This document shows positions 48,830-59,908 of a stretch of 64,000 nt of DNA, piece by piece. The stretch covers positions 54,139,212-54,203,211 of the forward strand of contig NC_080680.1 in assembly GCF_030445035.2 (NCBI RefSeq), read 5' to 3'. A program made the position numbers and the translations under genes. Below the pieces are notes generated by a model. That model made no database searches, had not been told where the DNA came from, and saw only the letters and a program-made list of their open reading frames with translations. Source of the stretch: Dasypus novemcinctus. Lineage: Eukaryota; Chordata; Mammalia; Cingulata; Dasypodidae. Position 1 is the stretch's first letter; each line of letters begins with the position of its first letter.

Positions 48830-49795
48830 TTGAGGCCTATCTCTCCTGTCTTTTCTTTTCAGGCTCTAGTACATCCATTCGTATTTCCTGAATATCTGGT
48901 CTCTTGCTTATAAATTCTCTCAGTTTTTGTTTATCTGTGAATATTCTAATCTTGCCCTCATTTTTGAAAGACACTCTTGATGGATATAAGGTTCATGGCT
49001 GGAAGTATTTTTCTTATAGTATCTTAAATATTTTTGACCATTGTCTTCTTGCCTCCATGGTTTCTGGTGAGAAATCATTATTTAACCTTATTGTGTATCT
49101 CTTATAGGTTATGCATTGCTTTTCTTTTGCTCTTCTCAGAATTCTCTTTGTCTTTGGAATTTGACATTCTGATGAATATGTATCTTGGATTTGGTCTATT
49201 CGGATTTTTTCAGATAGGAGTACATTGTACTACTTGGACATGGATATCCATGTCCTTCAATAGGGTTGGGAAATTTTCTACCATTATTTCCTCAAATATT
49301 TCTTCTGCCCCTTTTCCCTTCTCTTTTCCTTCTGGGACACCCAAGACATGTGTTTTTTGCATGCATTTTGCTGTCATTTAGTTCACAGGGACCTTGTTCA
49401 ATTTTTCCATTCTTTTTTTTAATCTGTTCTTTTGTATGTTCTCTTTCAGAGACCATTTCTCCAAGTTCACCAATCCTTTCTTCTGTCTCCTCAAATCTGC
49501 TATAATATGATTCCAATGTTTTTTGAATTTCATTTATTACACATTTCATTCCCATAAGATCTGCTATTTTTCTATGTATGCTTTCAAGTTCTTCTTTGTG
49601 CTCATCCAGTGTCTTCTTAATATCCTTAATCTCTTTAGCCATCTCATTGAAATTTTTAAGGAGATTTGTTTGAACATCTATGATCAGTTGTCTCAAATCC
49701 TTTATGTCGTCTGGAGGTTTATCTTGTTCCTTTACCTCATCGTATCTTCCTAGTTTCTTGGTTTGGATTGTAATTTTTGGTTGTTGTCTTGGCAT
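48830..49795 (-). pseudogene. L1 ORF1 (RNA-binding chaperone), frameshifted
   Basis: ORF1p packages L1 RNA into a ribonucleoprotein particle. The minus strand starts MPRQQPKITIQTKKLGRYDE at 49795 and runs 167 codons. Residues about 45-120 form a coiled coil (heptads in EIKDIKKTLDEHKEELESIH and the KTLESYYSRFEETEERIGEL segment). The basic RRKREGKRGRR stretch marks the boundary to the RRM region. A stop at about 49292 ends the frame. The RRM and C-terminal regions continue to about 48840 in broken frames (ENFPTLLKDMDIHVQ; ISIKSVF-type remnants). The normal length is about 340 residues, so this is a disabled copy. The best-preserved coding stretch in the window is its N-terminal half. Confidence 0.85.
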
Positions 49796-50310
49796 GTGGC
49801 TTCCTAGAATATTATTGTGAGTCCAGTTTTTCTCTTCAGTTTAGGGCTTCCTGCCCTTTGTCCCTTGCTGGTTGTGCAGTAGGAGCCAAGGATGTAATTG
49901 GTACTATAAGCTGTGGAGGTTCAAGCTGCCCTCATTGCCCCAGGGACCAATGAAGCTTCTCCCAATTTTCTCCTTTTCCAGGGGTAGGGACAGAGTCACA
50001 GCTGTGTGGAAAAACCCGAGTCATGCAGGCCTAGACTATAGTTGCCCAGAGAGACTGATGAGGCTTCATGCCCCTTTCTCCCCTGCCTGGGGTGGGGATG
50101 GGTCTGCATGTGTGGGCAGCAGTCTATGCAGTGTGGGTCAAAGATGATCACAGTTGCCACAGTAGATTTCTGATTTTCAATCTGTGCCAGCAAAAGATAC
50201 CTGTAGTTACCTGAATAGCCTGGTGCAGGGCCAGCCAGCATCCTCCTCTCTGCCAGAAGTAGGGCTGAATGAAGACTAGGCTAGGGCTGCAGGCTCGTCT
50301 GGGTGAAAGA

Positions 50311-51110
50311 AATTGGTTCTTACCATATCACAGTGAATTTTGGTCAGCGCAGTTTCCCCTCACACTGGGAGTGAATTAAAAATGGAGGCCACTGGCTTCT
50401 TCCTTAACTTGGGCTGATTCAAACCCCAGCTGCTCCTATTGGTTTTATACCTTCTACTAATCAGTAGCCACAATCAGCAGCCAGCTGTCTCCTCCTCCCC
50501 AGTTTTTGGGAAATGGAGCTTCCAACTCCAGCCACAGAATAGCTCCTGGGGTGGCTTGTGCCACCAGAGTAGGAGAATCACTGTCCTCTGTGGCTTGGCT
50601 GGTAATTTCCCGGAGATACTGGCACGAGTCCCCGCAGCTTCCTCCATCTTGGAGGGGCACTGGGGCCCAGGCTAGAGTTTCAATCTGATATGAATGGAAA
50701 GAAGTTGGTCCCCACCAGCACTGTGATTTTCAGTCCACGCCACTTCCCCTTGTGCCAGGCATGGAGTTAAGATGGCAGTGACCAGCCTCTTTCTGACTTG
50801 ACAGGATCAAACTTTAGCTGTTCCTAGGGTTATTCTTTAGTCCACTGAATTTACTCATGAGTAGCTGAAATTGGTGCCCAACCATCTCTTTCTCCCCCAT
50901 TTTTGGGAAGTGGAGCTTTCGATTCCAGCCATGGAACAGTTCCCGAGGTGGCTTGTGTCTCCAGTGGAGGATGAGCACTGACCTCCGGGGTGTGGAGCGT
51001 TCTACTTTGGAGTCTTCTCTGCAGATGGGCAGACTTCTCCTTCCATTCTTTCAAGGATGTTGTAGGATGCCCTTCTGGCCTCCTGGAGCCCTGAAACAGG
51101 TGCTTCAACT
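50311..51110 (-). repeat. Two tandem 5' UTR monomers, period ~391 bp
   Basis: Unit 1 starts AATTGGTTCTTACCATATCA (50311) and unit 2 AAGTTGGTCCCCACCAGCAC (50702). Both continue through matching blocks: CACTTCCCCTTGTGCCAGG versus CAGTTTCCCCTCACACTGGG, CCAGTTTTTGGGAAATGGAG versus CCATTTTTGGGAAGTGGAG, and GGTGGCTTGTGCCACCAG versus GGTGGCTTGTGTCTCCAG. The layout is like mouse L1 promoter monomers. Confidence 0.75.
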
Positions 51111-51183
51111 AGCTCCAGAGATCTCTGGGTGTTTACTAACTGCTCTGTAGCAGGAGCTGACTCTAGGAGCTCCTTATGCTGTT

Positions 51184-51191
51184 GCCATCTT
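51184..51191 (-). promoter_or_regulatory. YY1-type site at L1 5' end
   Basis: CAAGATGGC in reverse, about 15 bases from the 5' end of the element (apparent end near 51200), the same relative place as in human L1. The motif is seen; binding is inferred. Confidence 0.5.
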
Positions 51192-51356
51192 GCTGATTAG
51201 CCTATTTTTTTATTTTCAATATTGCATATTTAAATATAAAATTGTGTAATATTTATGTTAAGATGAAAAAAAGAAATCAAAGTCTATAGCCACTTGAAAA
51301 AATAAGTGAACAAATCATATTGATGGTTCCTGATGTCTCACTGAGGAACCTACCAG

Positions 51357-51609
51357 GTTTTATTTATCTATTTTTATTTATTTTTTTGTCTTTAGTTTTT
51401 TAATATTACATTCAAAAAATATGAGGTCCCCACATACCCCCCACACCTGTCACCCCACTCATCTCCCCATAACAACAACTTCCTCCATCATCATGAGACA
51501 TTCATTGCATTTGGTGAATACATCTCTGAGCACCGCTGCACCTCATGGTCAATGGTCCACATCATAGCCCACACTCTCCCACATTCCACCCAGTGGGCCA
51601 TGGGAGGAC
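51357..51609 (-). mobile_element. L1 3' UTR fragment
   Basis: The reverse-oriented L1 3' terminus begins with a T-rich stretch (51357-51412). AACAACTTCCTCCATCATCA, TTCATTGCATTTGGTGAATA and CCACCCAGTGGGCCATGG are the marker lines. It corresponds to the 3' end of the L1 at 3690-5064. Confidence 0.75.
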
Positions 51610-52349
51610 ATTTGAAATATTTGCTTTCTGAGTGTTTATCTGTAAGAGAGATGTAAACTACCTCATAGAAAAGAAAGACTTCAAATCACCCTGAATTGAT
51701 CTTAACTTTAGTAAGCATAATACAACTACTGTGGAGGAAACATTCACTCGGAAGGAATGTTCATCAACAGTTGAAGGAAAAAGATGGCTGTCATAATTTG
51801 TCAGAGCCAAAGCTAGAGGTAGAATGAAAATGAGACACATTTTTCCTAGGAGGTACTGCCCCAATGGAAGATTATCTATATTATATAATGGTCTTCTCTG
51901 CTATTTTGTTTGACTTCCATTAAATAATCAATTCATTGAATTCCCTGTTTCTGACTCCATGGATAACTATCAATTTTTTCTAACTCTAATTTACCTTGGC
52001 ATATAAATCTACCTAAAAGAAGAAGATATTCCTATTATATGAATTAGATATGTAATAGTATTTCTCCTACTAACTCAGTTTTATGATATCTGTTTATGGA
52101 TCTACTATTTCTGTTGCTTAGTTACACATACAAAATGTATCAATCATGTTACATAAATTTGAATATGTTAATTAGAATTCCAGTATATACTACACAATCT
52201 CTTCTGTTTTAGCTAAAAAGGAGCAAGTCTGATTAGCATAAATGCCAGAGAGAACAAATTGCTGACATTTTAAATGGGAGGACAACACAGGAAAACATAA
52301 AAATTTGCAAAGAAAGACATTATTTATTATATCCATGGAGGGAAATTTT
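51610..52349. other. Unassigned AT-rich DNA
   Basis: No gene. The frame at 51658-51864 has no family pattern. Confidence 0.45.
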
Positions 52350-52800
52350 TTTTTCATGTTTTTATTATCTTTTTTTTAAGATACATAAATCACCCAAAAT
52401 GTTACAATAAAAAATATAAGAGGTTCCCATATACTCCACTCCCCACACCCTGTATTCCTCCCACACTGACAACTTCTTTCATTAGTATGGTACATTCATT
52501 GCATTTGATGAATACATTTTGGAACACTGCTACACAGCTGGATTAGAGTTTACATTATCATTTACACTCTCTCCATCCGTTCAGTGGGTTATGGCAGGAA
52601 ATATAATGCCCTGCATCTGTCCCTGCAATATCATTCAGGACAATGCCAAGTCCCAAAAATGCTCTAATATCACACCTCTTTTTCCCACTCCTTGCCTGCA
52701 GCAACCTTCATGGCCACTGTTTCCACATCAATGATATAGTTTCTTCTATTGCTAGAGTCACAATAATTCTATAGTAAAATACCAGTAAGTCCACTTTAAT
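52350..52800 (-). mobile_element. L1 3' UTR, terminal ~450 bp
   Basis: In reverse: T-rich tail (52350-52380), AAAATATAAGAGGTTCCCAT, TACATTCATTGCATTTGATG, GTGGGTTATGGCAGGAAATA, GCATCTGTCCCTGCAATATC, CCACTGTTTCCACATCAATG and CAATAATTCTATAGTAAAAT. This matches the end of the plus-strand copies at 4640-5064 and 41414-41830. Confidence 0.85.
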
Positions 52801-55409
52801 CCATATGGGAAACTTAAATAGTAGCAAAACAGTTCTTCACAAGTTATTTTTCTTTGTTTATAATTACAAGAAGAAAAGCTAAAAATGATTGTACTATCAC
52901 AAAATATAGATAACATATGTTTCAAATTTTAGATAAGTAATATCATACTTTAATCTTTATTTGTATTAAAAGTATACCTATAAATTATTCCATATCTGTT
53001 ATTACTAAATACATCTTTCTATTTTTCCTACTTCCTGAAGGTAGACCTTTACCCATTTCTTTTGCTATTTATTCTCTGCCTTTAAATGACATATTTATAA
53101 TTTTCCTGCTTTATGTTTTAGATGTAGGCATTATCTAGGAATTTACTACTGCTACAGATGTAAATTCAACTCTTACCAACTGAATCTCAAAATATGTTCA
53201 CAGAGCCATCCTTCTGTTTAATTATGAGTAAAATCATAATATGTTGAACCATGTGGTATGCTATTTGATAAAGGGCTGTGTGTGTGTTCAGTAGAACATA
53301 ATTACATTTTGGTGATAACGTGTTAAAACTAAACTTGCAGCAAAATTAATGTGAGGTGTAAAGAATTAAATTGTCCTTTTGAAAAATTACATGTTAGTAC
53401 CTAATTTTATCAAGTATGAAAAAAAATTGTTCAGCAGTAATAATTTTATCATGTCAATTATTGATCTTAAAATCTTCAACATAGATATGTATTTACATAT
53501 ATTTGATACAATACACTTTTGAATAAAAACAGCTAAAATTATTGATGAATTTCTTCTATCAAATTGTATAACTTGAGCATTATTAATTTTTACGTCTGTC
53601 ATTCTCCTACCTATATAATTATCTGAAAAAAAATAAGCCAACTTACTTTGGAATAGCACAAATGGAAGGTTCTTACTGTTCATAACCAAAAAGTTAAATT
53701 TATAAATATATTTGATATACTATTTGTCTCCTTCTCAAGACAATCTGGTCTTTGTTTCCCATAAAGTAAACAAAAGTTCTCTTTAACATATCCTCTCAGG
53801 GGTTTTCCAGAGCTGAAACTATACTACATTCCCTTGTTTATTTATTGTAATGTTCTTTGGCCAATTTCTAAAAGATGCATTTTGTATGATTTTTTTCAAC
53901 AGTTTGCCTGAGCAGCATTTAATCAATATTTCGTATTTCATATAAACACATTTATTAATGGTGTTATGAAGATTAGTTGTATAATTATTTTTCAGTCTTC
54001 AACAAGCCAAGAATGATAGGTAAAACTTATAATTTAATAAATTTATTCTGAGAATTGAAGTCTTGTAAATGTACAACGGATTTACCTGTTTTATTAAAAT
54101 AATTTTATTGGTTCCACACTGATATTATGAAAGCTAATATATCTCCCTAGCTGTACAATAGTTCATATGGAAAATAAAGGAATTAACTTTTTTGGACAGT
54201 AACCTACTCTAATATCAATTAAAGGCATTGTTTGTGGATGCACATAGGTAAATTTAGAGAATATCATTTACTATAAGACGTATTTTCAAAGAAGAGATGA
54301 TATAATTATTTTTATGTCAGATATTTTCTCATATTTTAGGAGAAAATAGCTGTTTTCTTTTAGAAAAGAAGTGATTAACACAGCCTGGATTAAATTTCTA
54401 GGTGGTCAAAGCCTGAATTGATTAATGATGAAGAGTGAGGAGTTAGTTAGTAATCAGGGGAATGGATGGAACATTTCATAAAGATAGTTTAATTTGCACA
54501 CAGAAACTAATTGTCACACAATGTGATGTAAGTTTTTCTGTCCTTTAAAGTTTTATACCTGACATCTAGAATAAGGCAGCTCTGATTAGACTGGGAAGCA
54601 GCTTTCTGATCCAGGCTGTAGATTCTAGCATTCAATTTGGAATGAATGGCATGGTCATTTGAACCTGTAACTACAAAATTTAATACACTTTAATAAGGGA
54701 GTATAAATAATCTTTTTCTAACTAGCATAACCTATAAAAGTCTGGGAAACCTGTGACTTCTGGATTGTAGTAGAAAAATTTCCTTCTTTTATCTATTAAT
54801 GATTTGTGAATAATGAGATAGTGTTTTGCTCAGATAGTATTTGAAAATATCTGTAAATGAAACATAAGCATGTCAATACTGTTTTTAAAATAAAATAATT
54901 CTGAATATAAATCTTGGAATTCAAAGAAAAATTTAGTTAAGTATTATAGGATTAATGAGCTTTATTAGGAGACCATGTTTTATTCATAAGTTTAACTTCC
55001 ATTCAATTAAATATACTTTTTATTTCCCTTTGATGATTGAATAGTCACAATTTGACTGGCAAGGGCAGAATTTTTTCAAAAGATGCTTTTTTGAAAAAAA
55101 AAAAACAAAAACTTTCTATTTCTTTATCCTGTATATGAAATCAATACTTTCCAGGGTAACCAAAATCTCTAAGATAAGTATAAATATTAAACCTTAATTC
55201 AAGTTCAATTCTATGATTACAACTAGAAAAGCCATAGGAAAAATCATGAGTTCACATTATTTATATATTTTTTAAGCTAGTATTTAAATTTATTCCTTTC
55301 CTTTTATAATTTTTATTTTATTTTTTCTTTTATAATTTTAGCTACATATTTTTATGAACTTTTGAGTTTAAGTAACTAATTGCTTTTTCTAAGTGATAAC
55401 AGACATTAA
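52801..55409. other. Unassigned AT-rich intergenic DNA
   Basis: 2.6 kb without a gene or a repeat I can name. An interrupted A run lies at 55095-55111. Confidence 0.55.
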
Positions 55410-56985
55410 TTCTATTTTTTTAAATTTTGTATTACAGATGTTGTAAGTTTGCAGAAAAATCATGTACTTCATAAATAAATACAATGTTCCCATATACTAC
55501 TCTATTAGTACCTTTCATTAGTGTGATACCTTTGTTACAACTGATGAAAGAACATTTTTATAAATGTATTAATAAGGCTATTTCATGGTTTATATTTAGG
55601 TTCACTGTTTGTATTGTATAGTCCTATGTTTGTTTTATAAATTTTTATTATAGAAACATAAATAAAACCTAAACTTTCCCATTTTAGCCACATTCAAATA
55701 TATAATTCAGTGCTGTAAATTACATTCAAAATGTGTGCTACCAGCACGACAGTCAATTAACTGTTTGGGATTCCTTGGGCTTCCTGAATGTGCATACTTA
55801 TGTCTTTCATTCAATTTGGGAAATGTTCTGCAATTATTTCTTTGAATATTCTTCCTGCCCATTTCTCTCTTTCTTCTTCTAGGACTTCCATAATGCATGT
55901 ATCAGTATGCTTGATTGTCTAGCACAAGTCTCTTAGGTTCTATTCATTCTTTTTAAAATTCTTTTCTCTTTATGTTCCTCAGCCTGCTATCATTTCAACT
56001 GTCTTTTCTTCGAGATCACTGATTCCTTCTTCTGCTATCTCCAATCTATCATTTGAAAACAGTTGGGGAATTTTTCATTTCATATATTGTGTTCTTCAGT
56101 ACCACAGTTTCTATGTGTTACCTACTAAGAATCTTCCCATATTGTTCATTGTTTTTCTCACATCCTATAGTTCTTTCTCTGTGTTTTTCTTTATCTCTTT
56201 GAGTATATTAAGGATAATTTTTAAAAAGTCTTTTCCAGTAAGTCCAAAGTCTGGTCCTCTGTGTTGATGGTTTCTTGATTTTTATTGTGTTCCTTGAATG
56301 GGCCCTATTTTCCTATTCCTTTGTTTGTCTTGTAATCTTTTTTTGCACACTATTTAACATTTAGTCCCTGAGCTCTCTGTTCCTTAAATTCATATCTAGC
56401 TAGTGCTATGACAGAGATTTTCTTGAATTCCAGGAGCTAATCAAAACAAACTAAAGGAAAATGTACCTTTCATTGTCTTTGCCAATTGGCTCTTCTTTGA
56501 CTGATAGTCTTCTTCAGAGCTTAGCTCGCCTATCAAGAAGATTTGGCCATGGCAAATACAAAGTGCAGGGTCCTCTCTAGCTATCTGAGCCTGTGTGGAG
56601 CAATGGGACCTGCTTTTTTGCCTGGACTTATGCTTGCTCTTGGCCTTAGGAATCCCCCATTTGCAGTTTACAGGAGTTCCAGTGAACATCCCCTCTACTC
56701 CCTTTTAAATAGACTTTCACCCCCTCCTGTGTGTTCTCTTGTAGTGCATAATACAGGTAGCCCTTTGCTACTTTCTCTGTCAGCTGCTTCTCTGCCTTAA
56801 GGACAAACTCTGTGAAGGTAAGCCTGAAACATGTTCCATGGTTCGGTTCCCCAGACTTCAAATGGATAGAGTGTCACTGACATACATGCACCCCAGTATG
56901 CTCATAGGGCCAATCTGCTCCCTCTGGAACAGGGTCAGGGGCCTAAAATGAGAGTGCAACCTGGTTCCCCCTCACAATGTGTTTC
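55410..56985 (-). mobile_element. Old L1 fragments: 3' UTR joined to ORF1/5' region
   Basis: 55410-55740 is reverse L1 3' UTR (TGCAGAAAAATCATGTACTT, GTTCCCATATACTACTCTAT, CACATTCAAATATATAATTC). At about 55740 it switches to old ORF1-side sequence in the same orientation (antisense of an ORF1 C-terminal block near 55800-55880 and a HAL1/L1M-like part to about 56400). 56400-56985 is GC-richer and could be the L1M 5' region. The junction reflects a deletion or two separate insertions. No intact frame exists. Confidence 0.5.
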
Positions 56986-57006
56986 ATTTCTCACATTGTG
57001 AGAAAT
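56986..57006. repeat. Perfect 21-nt inverted repeat
   Basis: Arms ATTTCTCACA and TGTGAGAAAT separated by a single T. It lies at the junction between two L1-derived segments. Confidence 0.9.
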
Positions 57007-57370
57007 ATTAACGTTATGAGATACATCCATGTTGTTGTGTAGACTTGTAGATTGTTGATTATTATTGCTGTAGATTATTCTATTGTGTGACTATGCCAGT
57101 TTATGCATTCTCTTTTTCATGACATTTTGGTAGTTTCCACATTGAGTAATTATAAATCATGCTTCTATAAACATTCTTCTACATATCTTTTTGTGAACAA
57201 AAGAACACATTTCTATTGTGTATATATCCAGGAGTGGAATCTGTGTCATAAGGTATGCATGAGTTCAAATTTAGTGATGATTATAAAGAAATTTTTTCAT
57301 AACTGTTACACAAATGTACATTTCCATCAGCAGTATATGATTCTGTTTGTCCACATCCTCACCAAACTTA
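57007..57370 (-). mobile_element. Old L1 ORF2 3' region fragment
   Basis: In reverse this is late ORF2 sequence: the plus-strand lines CTATAAACATTCTTCTACAT, TATATCCAGGAGTGGAATC and CACATCCTCACCAAACTTA are well-known complements of ORF2 C-terminal codons. The frames (57103-57450 on the plus strand) are antisense. Confidence 0.7.
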
Positions 57371-57876
57371 GTAATTTAGTTTGCCAAAGGGGTGCCAATG
57401 CAAAGTACCAGAAATGTATTGACTTTTTAATGGGTATTTATATAAAGTAAAGGTTCACAGTTCTAAAGCCATGAAAAGTCCAATTCAAGGCACCATAAGA
57501 GGTACTTTATCAATCACTTACTACTGATGCTGTCATTGTTGCCACATGGTGAAGTAAAATGGTGGCCAGTCTCTACAAAGGTCTCTGGGTTCCCTCTAGA
57601 CTCTACTGTTTCTTGGACCTCAGCTTTGAGCAAGCGGACATAATGCTTATCTCTTTGGAAAGTTCTATATCAGTCTAGGCTGTTTCGCTCTCTTCCCAAA
57701 TTCAACTGTATGCTATCTGGCATATAGAAGGGCTGGCTGGTGTCTTCTTGAGATGCTCTGTGGGTCCAACCTCTTGGGAGCTTCATGCTTAAGCAATTCT
57801 TTCTCTGTTTGTGTAAGTCACCCAGCTTCGTGTTCCTTTTAAAAATCTTTTTGACAATTTTTACCCTTGGCATTTC

Positions 57877-57888
57877 CATATGCACTTT
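57877..57888. repeat. Target-site duplication, left
   Basis: CATATGCACTTT, identical to 58340-58351. Confidence 0.88.
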
Positions 57889-58339
57889 CTTTTTTTTTTT
57901 TTACACTTTTTTAATTAAAGTTAATAGATCATAAAGAACATCACATTAAAAAAACATAAAAAACATAAGAGGTTCCCATATACCCCATTCTCCACCCCCA
58001 CCCCATCATTTTTGTAAATTGTATTTTTTGAAGCTATATACATCACAAAAAAAGTTACATTAAAAAACAAGAGTTTTCCATATACCTCCCCCCCAATCCC
58101 ACTCCTCCCATACTAAATACCTCCTCCATCATTGTGGCACATTATCACACTCAGTGAACACATTTTAGAGCACTGCTGCACCACATAGATAATAGTTTAC
58201 CTTGTAGTTCACACTCTCCCCCAGTACATTCAGTGGGTTATGGCAGGATATATAATGTCCTGCATCTGACCCTGCAATATCAGTTAGGATAGCCCAATGT
58301 CCCCAAATTGCCCCCACATCACATCTCTTCTTCCCTCTG
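57889..58339 (-). mobile_element. 5'-truncated L1 insertion with exact target duplication
   Basis: It begins with a T run (the poly(A) tail in reverse), then two consecutive versions of the L1 3' terminus: 57914-58010 (ACATCACATTAAAAAAACAT, GAGGTTCCCATATACCCC) and 58019-58110 (ACATCACAAAAAAAGTTACA, TTTTCCATATACCTCCC). It continues as L1 3' UTR to about 58339. Flanks CATATGCACTTT are identical, so this is a typical target-primed insertion and is younger than the LTR it splits. Confidence 0.85.
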
Positions 58340-58351
58340 CATATGCACTTT
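58340..58351. repeat. Target-site duplication, right
   Basis: Identical partner of 57877-57888. Confidence 0.88.
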
Positions 58352-58381
58352 TGAATCTGTGCAATACCCCCTCCAAGCATT

Positions 58382-59487
58382 CACACATGTGCTAATGCCT
58401 ATACACACTCACACACATGTACACACAAATGCACACATTGTTTTGATTTTGGTTACACTGAATACATAAATTACTTTGGCAAAATTAACATTTGTATATT
58501 ACTTAGTTTTCCAATTTATAAATATATCCTTCAATGTTTACATCTTCTTTAATGTACTTATGAATAATATTTGGTCTACAATGCAGGTGTTTGTGAGTGA
58601 TTTTTATTTTAATGTGTTCCTTGTAAGTATACTGTGCTTATTGATTTGTTCATTAATTTTGAATTATTTTTACTTTATAAATTTAATGTTTTTATTTATC
58701 CTCCTTCTTATTTGATTATTTTCTTGTTCTTTTACTCCCTTTCATTAGATTTGATTTTAAATTTTTTCTTCTCTTTTCTGATTTGTAATCTGTAGATTAT
58801 ATGTTCATCATTTCAGAGTATTAACACATTTTGTTAACTTTTTAAATTCCATATTTATGGTTTATTTTCTAATACAATATAGAGTTATTATTTCTTTCAA
58901 TCACAATAAATAATTTATTTATATTATTACTACTTTTATTTTATATATTATTGTACACTGATTTAACAGAAAATATGACTGCTATTATAGTAAGTAGTTG
59001 TTAAATTTTATAACATATTTTATAAATTACCATGCCCCTTGTTTTCTTTACTTCCAAACTCCTAGCTCTTCAGCTGACTTTATGATGAAATAGGTTGCTA
59101 ATAATTCTTTTAAATCAGAGTTTTGGGTGATAACCTCTTTCTAATAATCATTTCTAGTCTGTTCTCATTCATGGATGATAGTTTTTATATAAAATCCTAG
59201 TTGACAGTTATTTTCCCTCAGCACATGTAAGGTCTCACTTCATTATCTTAGGGCATTAATTTTTTCAATAAGAAAACTCTACCCTGTTTAATTGTGCCTT
59301 TGAAGGATTCTATACCATAACACCCTCCCCTATAGCTGTTAAGACTGCATCTTTGGATTTCCTGGTGTTCAATTCCACAATAAAATATTTGTATAAATTT
59401 ATGTATTACCCATGTTTGGTACTTGAAATGAACTTTTGAACTTCAATCCAATAAGATTCTCCACGTGAAGATTTTTTTCTTAGATTC
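58382..59487. other. Unassigned AT-rich DNA with a CA-rich patch
   Basis: CACACA/TACACA-rich sequence at 58382-58438, then AT-rich sequence with no gene. Some of 59040-59480 may be old repeat. Confidence 0.5.
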
Positions 59488-59908
59488 ATTGGGCATCTAC
59501 AGCAAAGTACCTCAAACCGGGTGGCTTTAAACAACAGATATTTATTCTTTTATGGTTCTGGAAGCTAGTACTCCAAATCAAGTTGTCCATAGGGCCATGG
59601 TTCCTCTGTAGTCTGTAGGATTCTGGCAGTGGCTTGCTGGCAATCTATGGCTTTCTTTGGCTTCTGGCATAAATCAAACTGCCTCTGTCTCATCCTTGGT
59701 TCTCTTTCTGTCTGTATGTCTGCATCCAGTTTTCCTGACCTTATAAGAACACCAGTCCATTTGGATTATGACCTATTCTCACACAGTTTAACCTCATCTT
59801 AACTAATAACGTATTCAAATACCCTATATCCAAATAAAATCATATTCACAAGACCAGGGGTTAGGACTTGAACACATGTTTTGGGGAGATACAATTCAAT
59901 CCATAGCA
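59488..59908 (-). mobile_element. MST/MLT1-type (ERVL-MaLR) LTR
   Basis: CAGCAAAGTACCTCAAACCG, GGTGGCTTTAAACAACAGAT, TTATTCTTTTATGGTTCTGG, GACCTTATAAGAACACCAGT, ATCCAAATAAAATCATATTC and GGTTAGGACTTGAACACATG follow the reverse complement order of a MaLR LTR, ending ATTCAATCCATAGCA. The left end has lost the TGTATTAG start. Confidence 0.82.

Larger units (their letters stand above)
47050..51200 (-). mobile_element. L1 with 5' UTR, ORF1, deleted ORF2 and 3' UTR
   Basis: Read in reverse, all ends of an L1 are present in order: 5' UTR (51200-49800), ORF1 (49795-48830), a mid-ORF2 segment (48800-48090), then 3' UTR to an A-rich tail (T-rich here) near 47050. The ORF2 endonuclease and reverse transcriptase on one side and the ORF2 C-terminus on the other are missing, so about 4 kb replaces a normal 6-7 kb. 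A possible target duplication (TAGGCTCTTTTTT at about 47043 versus TAGCCTATTTTTTT at about 51198) is weak. It was a 5'-complete insertion or a product of internally deleted RNA. Confidence 0.78.
49810..51200 (-). promoter_or_regulatory. L1 5' UTR / promoter region
   Basis: About 1.4 kb of sequence clearly richer in G and C than its surroundings, lying just upstream (in reverse) of ORF1. It contains two tandem units and YY1-like cores at 51184-51191 (distal end) and 50644-50652. L1 5' UTRs contain an internal RNA polymerase II promoter; activity here is only inferred. Frames seen in it on both strands (49872-51150) are not conserved. Confidence 0.7.
57371..58381 (-). mobile_element. MaLR-like LTR interrupted by a young L1 piece
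   Basis: The left end GTAATTTAGTTTGCC and the following TGCAAAGTACCAGAAATG and CAGTTCTAAAGCCATG belong to a MaLR-like LTR in reverse, related to the family at 6951-7564. The right end is near ACCCCCTCCAAGCA (58368-58381). The 57889-58339 insertion splits it. The LTR borders are approximate. Confidence 0.6.

Noticed and set aside
49872..51150. Several 60-91-codon frames on both strands
   Set aside because: They fall in the L1 5' UTR, where higher GC content lowers stop-codon frequency. The matching frames do not persist between the two monomers.
47043..51211. A clear target duplication for the internally deleted L1
   Set aside because: TAGGCTCTTTTTT and TAGCCTATTTTTTT are similar, but T-rich flanks make a chance match too likely.
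56441..56861. Overlapping frames on both strands, 71-85 codons
   Set aside because: They lie in a GC-richer L1-related segment and neither strand shows conserved protein features.
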